Of a DNA stretch of 64,000 bases, positions 25,080-33,235 are shown in pieces. The stretch comes from Tardiphaga robiniae. Lineage in GTDB: Bacteria > Pseudomonadota > Alphaproteobacteria > Rhizobiales > Xanthobacteraceae. Made by a program: the position numbers and the translations under genes. The notes beneath the pieces are model-generated. The model was not told the origin of the DNA, ran no database searches, and saw only the letters and a list, made by a program, of their open reading frames with translations. How positions within the stretch are numbered: the first letter of the stretch is position 1; each line of letters starts with the position of its first letter. Location: assembly GCF_013359755.1 (NCBI RefSeq), contig NZ_JABMCJ010000087.1, positions 20,807 to 84,806 on the forward strand, given 5' to 3'.

Positions 25080-26211
25080 TCCAATGACGGCACACACGCC
25101 AGCCGCGGCGAGCGACAAGATTCGTCCGGCGGTGCAGCTCGACGGCGTCACCAAGCGCTTCGGCGATTCCATGGCGCTGCATGAGGCCTGGCTGAAGATC
25201 CGGCCGAGCGAGTTCATGACTCTGCTGGGCCCATCCGGCTGCGGAAAGACGACGCTGCTCAATCTGGTTGCCGGCTTCCTCGAAGCCGATAATGGCGAGA
25301 TCTTCATCGACGGCGATCTGGTCACGGAGACGCCGGCGCATATGCGTGAGATCGGCATCGTGTTCCAGAACTATGCGCTGTTCCCGCATATGAGCGTCGC
25401 CAAGAACGTGGCTTACGGATTGAAGACCCGCGGCGTCGAGAAGAGGGAGATCGCGCGCCGCGTCGATGAGGCGCTGGCGCTGGTCAAGCTGTCGGGCTTC
25501 GCCGACCGCAAGCCCAAACAGCTGTCAGGCGGTCAGCAGCAGCGCGTCGCGCTTGCGCGGGCCCTGGTGATCAAGCCGAAGGTGCTGCTGCTCGACGAGC
25601 CGTTCTCGGCGCTCGACAAGAATCTGCGCGGCTCGATGCAGGTCGAGCTCAAGCAGATCCAGCGCGAGCTCGGCGTCACCACGATCTTCGTGACGCATGA
25701 TCAGGGTGAGGCGCTGTCGATGTCGGATCGTATCGCCGTGATGTCGGCCGGGCGCATTCGGCAGATCGCGGCCCCCGACGATATCTATCGCCGTCCGGCG
25801 GATCGCTTCGTCGCGTCCTTCGTCGGCGACGCCAATATCCTCAACGGGCGTCTTGTCGAGAAGCGCGGCGATGTCGCGGTGGTCTCGGTCGGCGACATCA
25901 GCGCCGAAGTTCCCGCAGCGCCGATTGCTGCGCTCTCGGCCGGTGATGCATTGGACGTCTTCGTGCGGCCGGAGCATCTCGCTGTCACGTCGCGCGGCGT
26001 ATCGGGGTCGCTGCCCGGCACCGTGACGACACAGGTGTTTCAGGGCGGCCATGTCGATCTCTATATCGACGCGCCCGGCAGTGCGCGCGAGCGCATCCTG
26101 CTGCGTTCGCCGGGCATTGCGGCGCTGTCGTCCTGTCCGGTCGGAGCCGAGATCGGATTGACCATCGGCTCCGACGATATCGTGGCGTTTCCGCCACGCG
26201 AGGCGGCGTGA
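25063..26211 (+). CDS. ABC transporter ATPase, polyamine-type (PotA-like)
   Basis: A 382-residue ATPase: Walker A GPSGCGKTTL, Q-loop VFQNYALFPHMSV, signature LSGGQQQRVALARAL, Walker B VLLLDEPFSALD, switch His in FVTHDQ. A C-terminal TOBE regulatory domain (about 290-380) follows. It drives the importer formed with the three preceding genes. ATG 25063 has a GGGA site inside the permease end; ATG 25084 is an alternative. The convergent DUF1028 gene ends 11 bases away. Confidence 0.88.
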   Translation: MLMRTDPMTAHTPAAASDKIRPAVQLDGVTKRFGDSMALHEAWLKIRPSEFMTLLGPSGCGKTTLLNLVAGFLEADNGEIFIDGDLVTETPAHMREIGIVFQNYALFPHMSVAKNVAYGLKTRGVEKREIARRVDEALALVKLSGFADRKPKQLSGGQQQRVALARALVIKPKVLLLDEPFSALDKNLRGSMQVELKQIQRELGVTTIFVTHDQGEALSMSDRIAVMSAGRIRQIAAPDDIYRRPADRFVASFVGDANILNGRLVEKRGDVAVVSVGDISAEVPAAPIAALSAGDALDVFVRPEHLAVTSRGVSGSLPGTVTTQVFQGGHVDLYIDAPGSARERILLRSPGIAALSSCPVGAEIGLTIGSDDIVAFPPREAA

Positions 26212-26222
26212 GGCGGCCGCGT

Positions 26223-26876
26223 CTAGAACGACGGCGCGGCGCCCGGATTCATCGCGCGCGCGACATAGTCCTTCTGCTGCGGCCGGTAGCGCTCCCACAG
26301 CGCGCGGAGTTCATCGATCGGAGCGTCGTGCCAGTCGACACGCAGGTCGACCACCGGCCAGTCGAAGCGATCCGCCACATGCAGGCCAGCTGCATGTTCG
26401 TCGTCGGTCTCGCCGCCGGCATCGAGGCCGGCTTCCAGCGCCGACAGCAATCGCTCCGCCAGCGGCTGTCCGGCCGTAGCTTCGAACTTTGCGATCATCA
26501 CGCTCGGGACTTTTTCATCGACCAGCAGATTGCCCATCGCGAGACAACCATTGCCCTGCGCAATGCCGACGATCGGCAGCGCCTGCGCGCCGGAATGCCA
26601 CGCCACCTGACCGTAGCGATCAATCACACCGACCTGCCGCCATGCGGGCTGCGGCGTGCCGAGCGTGAGATTGTTGAGGACGGCTCCGGCGCCAAGGCCC
26701 TGACGCAGCAGTGCGAGGCCGGTCGGGCCGAGCGACGGATCAGTGACATTCTGCGACACCACGAGACCGAGCGGCCCTACCCAGGCGCAGCGCGCCGGCA
26801 CGGCAATGCTGGACGACGTAATGGCAATGCCGAACGCGCCGGTCTCCGGACAACGTGCCGAGATGGAATAGGTCAT
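26223..26876 (-). CDS. DUF1028-family protein (Ntn-hydrolase-like)
   Basis: A 217-residue protein of the DUF1028 family, thought to share the Ntn-hydrolase fold. The N-terminus is MTYSISARCPETGAFGIAI, and mature Ntn hydrolases use the residue after Met (here Thr2) as nucleophile. Further family marks are VVSQNVTDPSLGPTGLALL, RQVGVIDRYGQVAWHSG and QGNGCLAMGN. GGGAG supports ATG 26876 rather than the longer frame. It is divergent from the M20 deacylase gene across 39 bases. I infer amide or imide hydrolysis in the same pathway. No DUF1028 reaction is known to me with certainty. Confidence 0.8.
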   Translation of the reverse strand: MTYSISARCPETGAFGIAITSSSIAVPARCAWVGPLGLVVSQNVTDPSLGPTGLALLRQGLGAGAVLNNLTLGTPQPAWRQVGVIDRYGQVAWHSGAQALPIVGIAQGNGCLAMGNLLVDEKVPSVMIAKFEATAGQPLAERLLSALEAGLDAGGETDDEHAAGLHVADRFDWPVVDLRVDWHDAPIDELRALWERYRPQQKDYVARAMNPGAAPSF

Positions 26877-26915
26877 CGTGATGCTCCCGCAATCGTAAAA
26901 GTATTTGGAGTATAG

Positions 26916-28094
26916 ATGATCGAGAGAATAGCTCAAATACTTTGCGAGCTGATCAGTATTGAAAGTATAAGTTCGAATTCGAACCTCGATATCGTCGCAT
27001 ATATCGAGCGGATACTTGCATCGTCGGGCGTGTCTTCGCGCCGCGTGCCGTCGCCTGATGGCTGCAAGGCCTCGCTGCTCGCGACTATCGGTCCCGTGGA
27101 TCGTCCTGGCGTGGTCCTGTCAGCGCATACGGACGTGGTGCCGGTGGAGGGGCAGGCCTGGACCGTGCCGCCATTCGCCGGCGTGATCCGCGATGAGCGC
27201 GTCTATGGCCGCGGTGCGACCGACATGAAGGGCTTTCTTGCTGTCGTTCTCGCGGCCGTGCCGCGCTTCAAGGAGGCCACAACTGCTGCGCCCCTGCATC
27301 TGGCATTTTCCTATGACGAGGAAGTCGGATGTCGCGGCGCCCCCGATCTCGTGTGTGCGCTCATGCAGTCCGTCGTGCCACCGGTGCTCGCCATCGTGGG
27401 TGAGCCCACCACGATGCGCGTCGTTCGCGCGCACAAGGGCAAGGTCGCGCGTCGCCTGACGGTCACCGGTCGCACCGGTCATTCGGCGATGCCGCATCGT
27501 GCGGCCAATGCGGTCGATGCGGGCGTTGCGATCGCGCATGCGCTGCGTGGCTTCGCTGATGAGGAAGTCGCGCGCGGCGGCGATGCGGCATTCGATCCGC
27601 CATACACGACCATTCACGTTGGCTCGCTGCATGGCGGCAGCATGGTCAATCTGGTGCCGGAACGGGCCGTGCTGGAATACGAGATCCGCACCATGCCAGG
27701 CCGTGACGCGGGCGAGATTCTTGCGCGGGTCGATGAGGTGGTCGCGCGCGAGCGTGATCGGCTGCGCGCCAGTGCGCCGGAGGCTGACATCGTCTCCGAG
27801 GAACTGTCGGCCTATCCCGGGCTCGATACTGCTGCCGATGCCTCCATGACGCGTCTGGTCGCAGAAATGGCAGGCGATACGCAACCCGCAACCACAGTCG
27901 CCTTCGGTACCGAGGCCGGCCTCTACGCAGAGGCGGGGATTCCGACGCTGGTCTGCGGACCCGGCGATATGGCGCGGGGGCACAAAGCCGACGAGTGGAT
28001 CGGCTTCGACGAACTCGCAGCCGCAAACGTGATGATGGACAGGCTGGCGGATTTGCTGCGTCGGCCGAGTGAAGAGTGGATACGCGTATCATGA
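26916..28094 (+). CDS. M20 metallo-deacylase (ArgE/DapE-like)
   Basis: A 392-residue dizinc amidohydrolase annotated in this family as acetylornithine deacetylase. Metal ligands and catalytic acids are visible: SAHTDVVP, GRGATDMKG, YDEEVGC, GEPT and a late His in MARGHKADEW. The dimerisation domain lies about 170-290. It cuts an N-acyl or amide bond in a small molecule. Arginine biosynthesis is unlikely here, since neighbours are transport and catabolic genes. The first 30 codons are AT-rich compared with the rest. The next gene overlaps by ATGA. Confidence 0.87.
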   Translation: MIERIAQILCELISIESISSNSNLDIVAYIERILASSGVSSRRVPSPDGCKASLLATIGPVDRPGVVLSAHTDVVPVEGQAWTVPPFAGVIRDERVYGRGATDMKGFLAVVLAAVPRFKEATTAAPLHLAFSYDEEVGCRGAPDLVCALMQSVVPPVLAIVGEPTTMRVVRAHKGKVARRLTVTGRTGHSAMPHRAANAVDAGVAIAHALRGFADEEVARGGDAAFDPPYTTIHVGSLHGGSMVNLVPERAVLEYEIRTMPGRDAGEILARVDEVVARERDRLRASAPEADIVSEELSAYPGLDTAADASMTRLVAEMAGDTQPATTVAFGTEAGLYAEAGIPTLVCGPGDMARGHKADEWIGFDELAAANVMMDRLADLLRRPSEEWIRVS

Positions 28095-29101
28095 AGAACG
28101 AAGTGTCGACGATCATGTCGACCATGCAGGCGATCATCGCGACGCAAGCAGGCGGTCCTGACGTTCTGACCCAAGTCGAACGACCAGTGCCGGTGCCCGG
28201 TCCTGGCGAAGTGTTGATCGAGGTCGCAGCAGCCGGCGTCAATCGCCCTGATCTGATGCAGCGGAGCGGTGCCGTGCCGCTGCCGCCGGGTGTCACTGAC
28301 GTGCTCGGGCTCGAAGTCGCTGGCCGCGTGGTCGGAGGCGACGCTGCGTTGCTGGGGCAGGCGGTGATGGCCTTGGTGAAGGGCGGCGGTTACGCGCGCT
28401 ATTGCATCGCCAAGGCGTCGCATTGTCTTGCGGTGCCCGAGGGGCTGACGATGGAGCAGGCGGCGGCATTGCCCGAAGCGCTCTTCACCGTCTGGCACAA
28501 TCTGTTCGAACGCGGCCGGTTGGCGAAGGGCGAGACCGTGCTGGTGCATGGCGGTGCCAGTGGTATCGGCACCATCGCGATCCGCTTGGCCATCGCGCGC
28601 GGCGCGACGGCCATCGCGACCGTGGGCAGCGATGCCAAGAAGAAGGCGGTGGAAGCGCTCGGCGCCATCGCCATCAACTATCGTACCGACGACTTCGTTG
28701 TCGCAGCGCGCAACGCCACCGCGGGGCGCGGCGTCGATGTCGTGCTCGACATCGTCGGTGGCTCCTATGTGGCGCGCAATCTCGATGCGCTGGCATCCGG
28801 CGGACGGCACGTCAGCCTGTCCTTCATGGAAGGCGGCGTGGTGCCGATCGATCTCGGTTTGGTGATGCGGAAGGGATTGTATCTGACGTCGTCGACGCTG
28901 CGGCCGAAGTCCGATGAGGAGAAGACCGCAATCGCTGCCGCGCTCCGTGCCGAGGTGCTGCCGCTGGTGGCATCCGGCGAGGTGAGGCCGCTGATCTGGC
29001 GCCAGTTGCCTCTCGGAGATGCAGCGCGAGCTCACCGCATTCTGGAAGCCAATGAAAATATCGGCAAGGTCCTGCTGCTGCCGGCTGGCGCCGCCGCATG
29101 A
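28091..29101 (+). CDS. NAD(P)H:quinone oxidoreductase (PIG3/QOR-like MDR family)
   Basis: A 336-residue zinc-free medium-chain reductase: GPGEVLIEVAAAGVNRPDLMQRSG at the substrate domain start (key part AGVNRPDLMQ), then HGGASGIGTIAIRLA binding NADPH. It probably reduces a quinone or an alpha,beta-unsaturated carbonyl produced by the oxygenase. ATG 28091 overlaps the M20 stop; ATG 28115 is an alternative start. The GlcG-like gene follows after 48 bases. Confidence 0.87.
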   Translation: MKNEVSTIMSTMQAIIATQAGGPDVLTQVERPVPVPGPGEVLIEVAAAGVNRPDLMQRSGAVPLPPGVTDVLGLEVAGRVVGGDAALLGQAVMALVKGGGYARYCIAKASHCLAVPEGLTMEQAAALPEALFTVWHNLFERGRLAKGETVLVHGGASGIGTIAIRLAIARGATAIATVGSDAKKKAVEALGAIAINYRTDDFVVAARNATAGRGVDVVLDIVGGSYVARNLDALASGGRHVSLSFMEGGVVPIDLGLVMRKGLYLTSSTLRPKSDEEKTAIAAALRAEVLPLVASGEVRPLIWRQLPLGDAARAHRILEANENIGKVLLLPAGAAA

Positions 29102-29149
29102 GCAGCGATGTCGAGCGCAAAAGCCGCATATCGATACAGGAGCAGTCCC

Positions 29150-29575
29150 ATGGCGACGACTAAACCCTCTCTCAAGCTGACTCATGAAGGCGCGCTCAAA
29201 GCGCTGGCGGGTGCCGTCGCCAAGGCGGAGGAGCTTGGCGTGGCACAGAACGTTACGATCGTCGACGATGGCGGCAATCTGCTAGCTTTTGTCCGGATGG
29301 ACGGCGCCAAACTGCTGTCGCGGGAAACATCGATGTCCAAGGCCATCACGGCCGCGTCGCATCGGCAGCCGACATCGCGGCTCAATCCCGCCGACGAGAT
29401 CAAGCTGGCTATCGCCGGCGGTGGCCGCCTGACCAATCTCGAAGGCGGATTGCCGATCGTGATTGCTGGTCAATGTATCGGGGCGGTCGGCGTCGGGTCG
29501 GGCACCGGCGCGCAGGACGTCGAAGTCGCGCGTGCCGCGCTGGCCGCCATCGACGCGGAGGATCAGAAGCCATGA
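29150..29575 (+). CDS. GlcG/HbpS-like (DUF336) protein, cytoplasmic
   Basis: A 141-residue GlcG-family protein without a signal peptide, unlike the one at 7198. It has VTIVDDGGNLLAFVRMDGAK, LSRETSMSKAITAASH and the glycine-rich GLPIVIAGQCIGAVGVGSGT. AGGAG precedes ATG 29150. It is often found beside catabolic oxidoreductases, where its role is unclear (haem or small-molecule binding has been proposed). It is coupled to the GST gene by ATGA. Confidence 0.82.
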   Translation: MATTKPSLKLTHEGALKALAGAVAKAEELGVAQNVTIVDDGGNLLAFVRMDGAKLLSRETSMSKAITAASHRQPTSRLNPADEIKLAIAGGGRLTNLEGGLPIVIAGQCIGAVGVGSGTGAQDVEVARAALAAIDAEDQKP

Positions 29576-30192
29576 GCAACAAGATCGAACTGTTCTACGC
29601 GCCGACATCGCCCTATGTCCGCAAGGTCATGGCCTGTGCGATTGAGCTGGGGATCGCCGATCGTATCGTGAAGCTGCCCAGCGCCGCGCATCCGTTGAAG
29701 CGCGACGAGCGGATCGCAAATTTCAACCCGCTCGCCAAGGTGCCGGCGGCGAAGCTGGCGGATGGTACGCTGCTGTTCGACAGCCGGGTGATTTGCGAAT
29801 ATCTCGACGACTTCGGACACGGCTCGCTGTTTCCGCGCGGGCCCGAGCGTTGGCAGGTGCTCACCGAGCAGGCGCTCGGAGATGGCCTGCTCGATGCGGC
29901 ATTGCTCACGCGCTATGAGAATACCTGCCGTCGCGACGAGATCAGATCGGCGGAGTGGATCGATGGTCAGATGACCAAGATTGCTGCGGCGCTCGATGAG
30001 ATGGAAAACTCTGTCGCATCGTTCGGCGCCCGGGTCAGCATCGGCAGTCTCACCATCGCTTGCGCGCTCGGCTATCTGGATTTTCGTTTCGCATCATTCG
30101 ACTGGCGCAGCTCGCGGCCGGCCCTGACCGACTGGTTCGCAACCGTGTCGGAGCGGCCGTCACTACGAGATACATTTCCGGCCGAGGCGTAA
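29572..30192 (+). CDS. Glutathione S-transferase family protein
   Basis: A 206-residue GST: the thioredoxin-like N-terminal domain starts IELFYAPTSPYVRKVM (Ser/Tyr region that activates glutathione) and has LLFDSRVICEYLDD, the glutathione-contact Ser. The helical C-terminal domain runs from about residue 85. It is the last gene of the M20-QOR-GlcG-GST run. It could detoxify or isomerise an electrophilic ring-fission product. Substrate unknown. Confidence 0.86.
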   Translation: MSNKIELFYAPTSPYVRKVMACAIELGIADRIVKLPSAAHPLKRDERIANFNPLAKVPAAKLADGTLLFDSRVICEYLDDFGHGSLFPRGPERWQVLTEQALGDGLLDAALLTRYENTCRRDEIRSAEWIDGQMTKIAAALDEMENSVASFGARVSIGSLTIACALGYLDFRFASFDWRSSRPALTDWFATVSERPSLRDTFPAEA

Positions 30193-30200
30193 TTCTGTCG

Positions 30201-30473
30201 TCAGCTTTCGGCCTCGACCCAGTTCAGCGTCATCCGCATCGCATGGCTGTGCCGGGCTTCGATTAACCACTGTTCTTCGCGATAGCAGATCGAGCGCAGC
30301 AGGCTCTCGATGGCGAAGGAGGCGAAGAACCGCGGCGTGATTTGCTCGACCTCGATGGGGCCGAGCGGAAAAGCGACGATCGACGCTGCCTTGAGGTGGC
30401 TGTCGTTGGGACGTGGTTCTGAGGCGCGCAGCAGATTGAGCGTCTCTATGGCAATGGTTTTCTGACCGGGCAT
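30201..30473 (-). CDS. Hypothetical protein (90 aa)
   Basis: No family is recognised. From ATG 30473 the product reads MPGQKTIAIETLNLLRASEP at the start and ends HAMRMTLNWVEAES, a mixed soluble sequence. The frame is open further upstream but would overlap the diguanylate cyclase gene antisense to its coding frame, so I keep the short form. There is no good ribosome-binding site, but the space fits a small gene between the GST and the cyclase. Confidence 0.45.
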   Translation of the reverse strand: MPGQKTIAIETLNLLRASEPRPNDSHLKAASIVAFPLGPIEVEQITPRFFASFAIESLLRSICYREEQWLIEARHSHAMRMTLNWVEAES

Positions 30474-30546
30474 CGGGGCATTCTGCCGAAAAACCTTACG
30501 CTGCCATCCAGTGCTTAATTTTTCGTGGAACCGGGCGTCGCGCGGC

Positions 30547-31692
30547 TCAGGCGGCCAGATAAAAATCAGAAATCTGCACGCGATTTCGGCCCGCCGCCTT
30601 GGCTTGGTAGAGCGCCGCATCGGCCCGGCTAAGCAATGCCTGCAGCGTTTCAGGCTCGGCTGACCGGATCGCGATTCCCACGCTGACCGTGGCGTGGATA
30701 ACACCGGCGGAAGTCGGGAACGTCTTTGTCTCCAGCGTTGATCGGATGCGCTCGGCGACAGCGGCCGCTGCTTTTGGGCTCGACGCGGATAGGACAATGC
30801 AGAATTCCTCGCCGCCCAGACGCGCGGCAACATCTTCGGCGCGAATGTTCGAGAAGATGACTTCGGCAAAGGCCCGCAGCACGCGGTCGCCGGCGGCGTG
30901 GCCGAACTGATCGTTGATCGTTTTGAAGTGATCGAGATCCATCACCAGAATTGCAGTGTTGGATGCTGTCTCCGTTACCTTTTCGCCAAACAGCGCGCGC
31001 CGATTGAGCAGGCCGGTCAAAGGATCGGTCATGGCATCGGATTTATGCCGGTTCGACGTCCGGATCTGGTTGATTGTCAGTGACAGTGCACCGATCCCGG
31101 TCAGACCGACGATCACCATCAGTGAATTGAACTGTTCTGCCCAATTCATCGGTCGATCGGTCAGCACGAATTGCCCGGTACGCAAGAGTTCGGCACCGCA
31201 AGCCACGAACGATGCGGCCGTGACGAGATAAAGCAACGCATTTGCGACCATCAGCAGCGGTGCTTCGGCGCGCGCGTGCCAATATTGCGCAGCCGAGAGC
31301 GCAACGAGAAGGCCCGTGCCAAAATTCGCGGCCATCGTGCCGGTGCCGGTGTAACCAAGCGCAAAGCCGATGATCATCGGAACGAGCCCTGCAGTGGTGA
31401 CGAGGGCGGCGCGGATCCAATGGGCCTGGTTCGAGCAGAATTGCGTGGTGCCCGCATAGATCACCCCGAAGCCGACAAGCAGCAATATGAATGCAGCGAG
31501 CTGTAGCCTCGAATCATATTGTTCGAAGCCTGCATAGATGATGACGGCAACGACCGTGGTCGCGAGACCGATCGACCAAGTCAGCAGATAGGTCTCGGAT
31601 CGCGCGACGAGCCAGGTGGCGAGCAATGTGAGCGCGAGCGCTGCGCTCGAGAGTCCGATCGCTGCGAAGATGGAGGATTGATCTAGCAACAT
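30547..31692 (-). CDS. Membrane-bound diguanylate cyclase (GGDEF)
   Basis: A 381-residue protein with about six transmembrane helices in residues 1-205 (no recognisable ligand motif) and a C-terminal GGDEF domain. The active-site motif is RLGGEEF. The product-inhibition I-site RAED stands five residues before it, so c-di-GMP synthesis should be feedback-limited. MDLDHFKTINDQFGH holds metal-binding residues. It should make c-di-GMP in response to a membrane signal. No partner gene is visible. Confidence 0.9.
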   Translation of the reverse strand: MLLDQSSIFAAIGLSSAALALTLLATWLVARSETYLLTWSIGLATTVVAVIIYAGFEQYDSRLQLAAFILLLVGFGVIYAGTTQFCSNQAHWIRAALVTTAGLVPMIIGFALGYTGTGTMAANFGTGLLVALSAAQYWHARAEAPLLMVANALLYLVTAASFVACGAELLRTGQFVLTDRPMNWAEQFNSLMVIVGLTGIGALSLTINQIRTSNRHKSDAMTDPLTGLLNRRALFGEKVTETASNTAILVMDLDHFKTINDQFGHAAGDRVLRAFAEVIFSNIRAEDVAARLGGEEFCIVLSASSPKAAAAVAERIRSTLETKTFPTSAGVIHATVSVGIAIRSAEPETLQALLSRADAALYQAKAAGRNRVQISDFYLAA

Positions 31693-31912
31693 GATGTCCG
31701 AACGCGGTGTAATTTATTTGATGCGCAATAAGCAGCACCCACTTACCACCGATCGCGGTCGGGGCCACCCATTTTGTATGGTGAGCAAAGCGTTACCAGG
31801 CCTGTGGACGGGATGTCCGGAGATCGTCGTAAGGCCGGTTTTTGCGACGATTTGTGCCGGAACGAGACGCAGCCGTCGGCGTTTTCTTGCAGGGTGTCAC
31901 AGAGGGTTGAAC

Positions 31913-32161
31913 ATGAAAAAGATTCTGGCGACGGCGGCAGCTGCACTGATGATCGCGAGTTTCACGGCGACGGCGGCGTCTGCGAAGAAAGTCCATCGTG
32001 GCTACAAGGCGCACCACGGATATTACGGGGCCTATGGCCAGATGCGAGGTCCCGCGATCTTTCGTGGCAATGCGGCGATGAGCGGCAATCACGGCAATTC
32101 TGCCTATGGCAGCAACTCGCTCGGCCATATCAAGGGCGGCAATATCGGGGGCGGCAAGTAG
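31913..32161 (+). CDS. Small secreted Gly/His/Tyr-rich protein (82 aa)
   Basis: The product has a clean signal peptide (MKKILATAAAALMIASFTAT, cleaved near ASAKK). A short low-complexity mature part follows, with HRGYKAHHGYYGAYGQM and a glycine/asparagine tail HIKGGNIGGGK. AGAGGG precedes ATG 31913. No family is recognised. It could be a surface or metal-binding peptide. Confidence 0.6.
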   Translation: MKKILATAAAALMIASFTATAASAKKVHRGYKAHHGYYGAYGQMRGPAIFRGNAAMSGNHGNSAYGSNSLGHIKGGNIGGGK

Positions 32162-32278
32162 CGCGGCATTACATTGGGGAAGGCGAGATCGATCGTTTCA
32201 ATGCGACCGATCTGGTTAACGTCTTTCTGATGGGTTGGTGGTAATTGGCTATACCGCAACTTACAGTTCAGGTTTGTC

Positions 32279-32602
32279 ATGCTCCCGGATGGTCGTTATT
32301 CGGCGTGGTTTCGTATTCCCGAGAATGAAGGCATGGGGATTATCACGCTCGCTGATGGTCGATTGTCGGGCGGCGATACGGTGATCGCCTATAGCGGTTC
32401 CTATATCCAGAACGGCGATGCTTTCACGGCGACGATTGCGACCCGCCGGCATGCGGACGGCCAGCCAACGATCTTCGGCATCGACGAGGTCGAGATTGAT
32501 CTGGTCGGGACATCCAAGACCACGACGGCGTCCTGCAGAGGTGTCGTCAAGCAACGCCCCGGCGTGCCGTTTGAGGTCGTGCTGGTGCGCATGGAAGGCT
32601 AG
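32279..32602 (+). CDS. GrlR-like small regulatory protein
   Basis: A 107-residue protein that looks like the GrlR fold: GRYSAWFRIPENEGMGIITL, the GGDTVIAYSGSYIQNGD region, and ATIATRRHADGQ. In E. coli GrlR restrains a type III secretion activator, but alphaproteobacteria carry GrlR-like proteins without such systems, and no secretion gene is nearby. A CAGG lies 5' of the ATG. Function here is unknown. Confidence 0.65.
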   Translation: MLPDGRYSAWFRIPENEGMGIITLADGRLSGGDTVIAYSGSYIQNGDAFTATIATRRHADGQPTIFGIDEVEIDLVGTSKTTTASCRGVVKQRPGVPFEVVLVRMEG

Positions 32603-32611
32603 GCCTCCGGT

Positions 32612-33025
32612 CTATTCGCGCAACTCGTATTGATGCCGCAACAGCTGAACCATGTCCTGGACCCGCTGGCGCCAGGCACGCGCGTCAGACACCGCGCCGG
32701 CGGCCGGCGTGATGCGCAACATGGCGTTCCACGGGCGCGTGCCATAGACGACCACCTCGAAGCCGGCTGTCGGGCAGCCATCGATACCCCTTAGCGCGCG
32801 CAGGATCACATCCGCGATTTCCGAGCGGCCAAGCGTGCGGGTGCTCTCGACCGCAAGTTGCGGCTCCAGCGATGCCGCTGGATTCTCCTCTGCGACGACC
32901 GGATCGAAACCGTCTCTGGTGTCCGCGTCTGGCTCAGGCCTGATCGGTTCGGGATCGCCTGGCCTCCTCATGAGTCGTTCGACCAGACCGAGCAGGCCTC
33001 GATCGCGTTCGGGCGTCTCTTTCAC
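32612..33025 (-). CDS. Hypothetical protein (137 aa)
   Basis: No family is recognised. The N-terminal half is charged and proline-rich (RRPGDPEPIRPEPDADTRDG) and likely disordered. The C-terminal half looks folded (SEIADVILRALRGIDGCPTA, then WNAMLRITPAAG and QDMVQLLRHQYEL). It is cytoplasmic, ends 10 bases from the convergent GrlR-like gene, and has normal codon use. Confidence 0.6.
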   Translation of the reverse strand: MKETPERDRGLLGLVERLMRRPGDPEPIRPEPDADTRDGFDPVVAEENPAASLEPQLAVESTRTLGRSEIADVILRALRGIDGCPTAGFEVVVYGTRPWNAMLRITPAAGAVSDARAWRQRVQDMVQLLRHQYELRE

Positions 33026-33235
33026 ATCAACGGTCCAATATCAGCGGCGACAGGTGATTTCACATCCTCCGCGGGGTGTTGTCGATGGGCTTCGCGGTCA
33101 TTGCGGTGCACAAATGCGCTGCGGGTTGGCTTTGTCGCAAAAGTTTCATCCGCGGCCTATAGTGGGGCGTCACGCATTCCCCTCAGACTTCTATGCGCCG
33201 GCCTTAAAGCCTGCGTCAGGATGGAGACGATCGCC

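Noticed and set aside
27923..29185. Minus-strand 420-codon ORF opposite the quinone reductase
   Set aside because: Shadow frame of real coding sequence; no recognisable domain.
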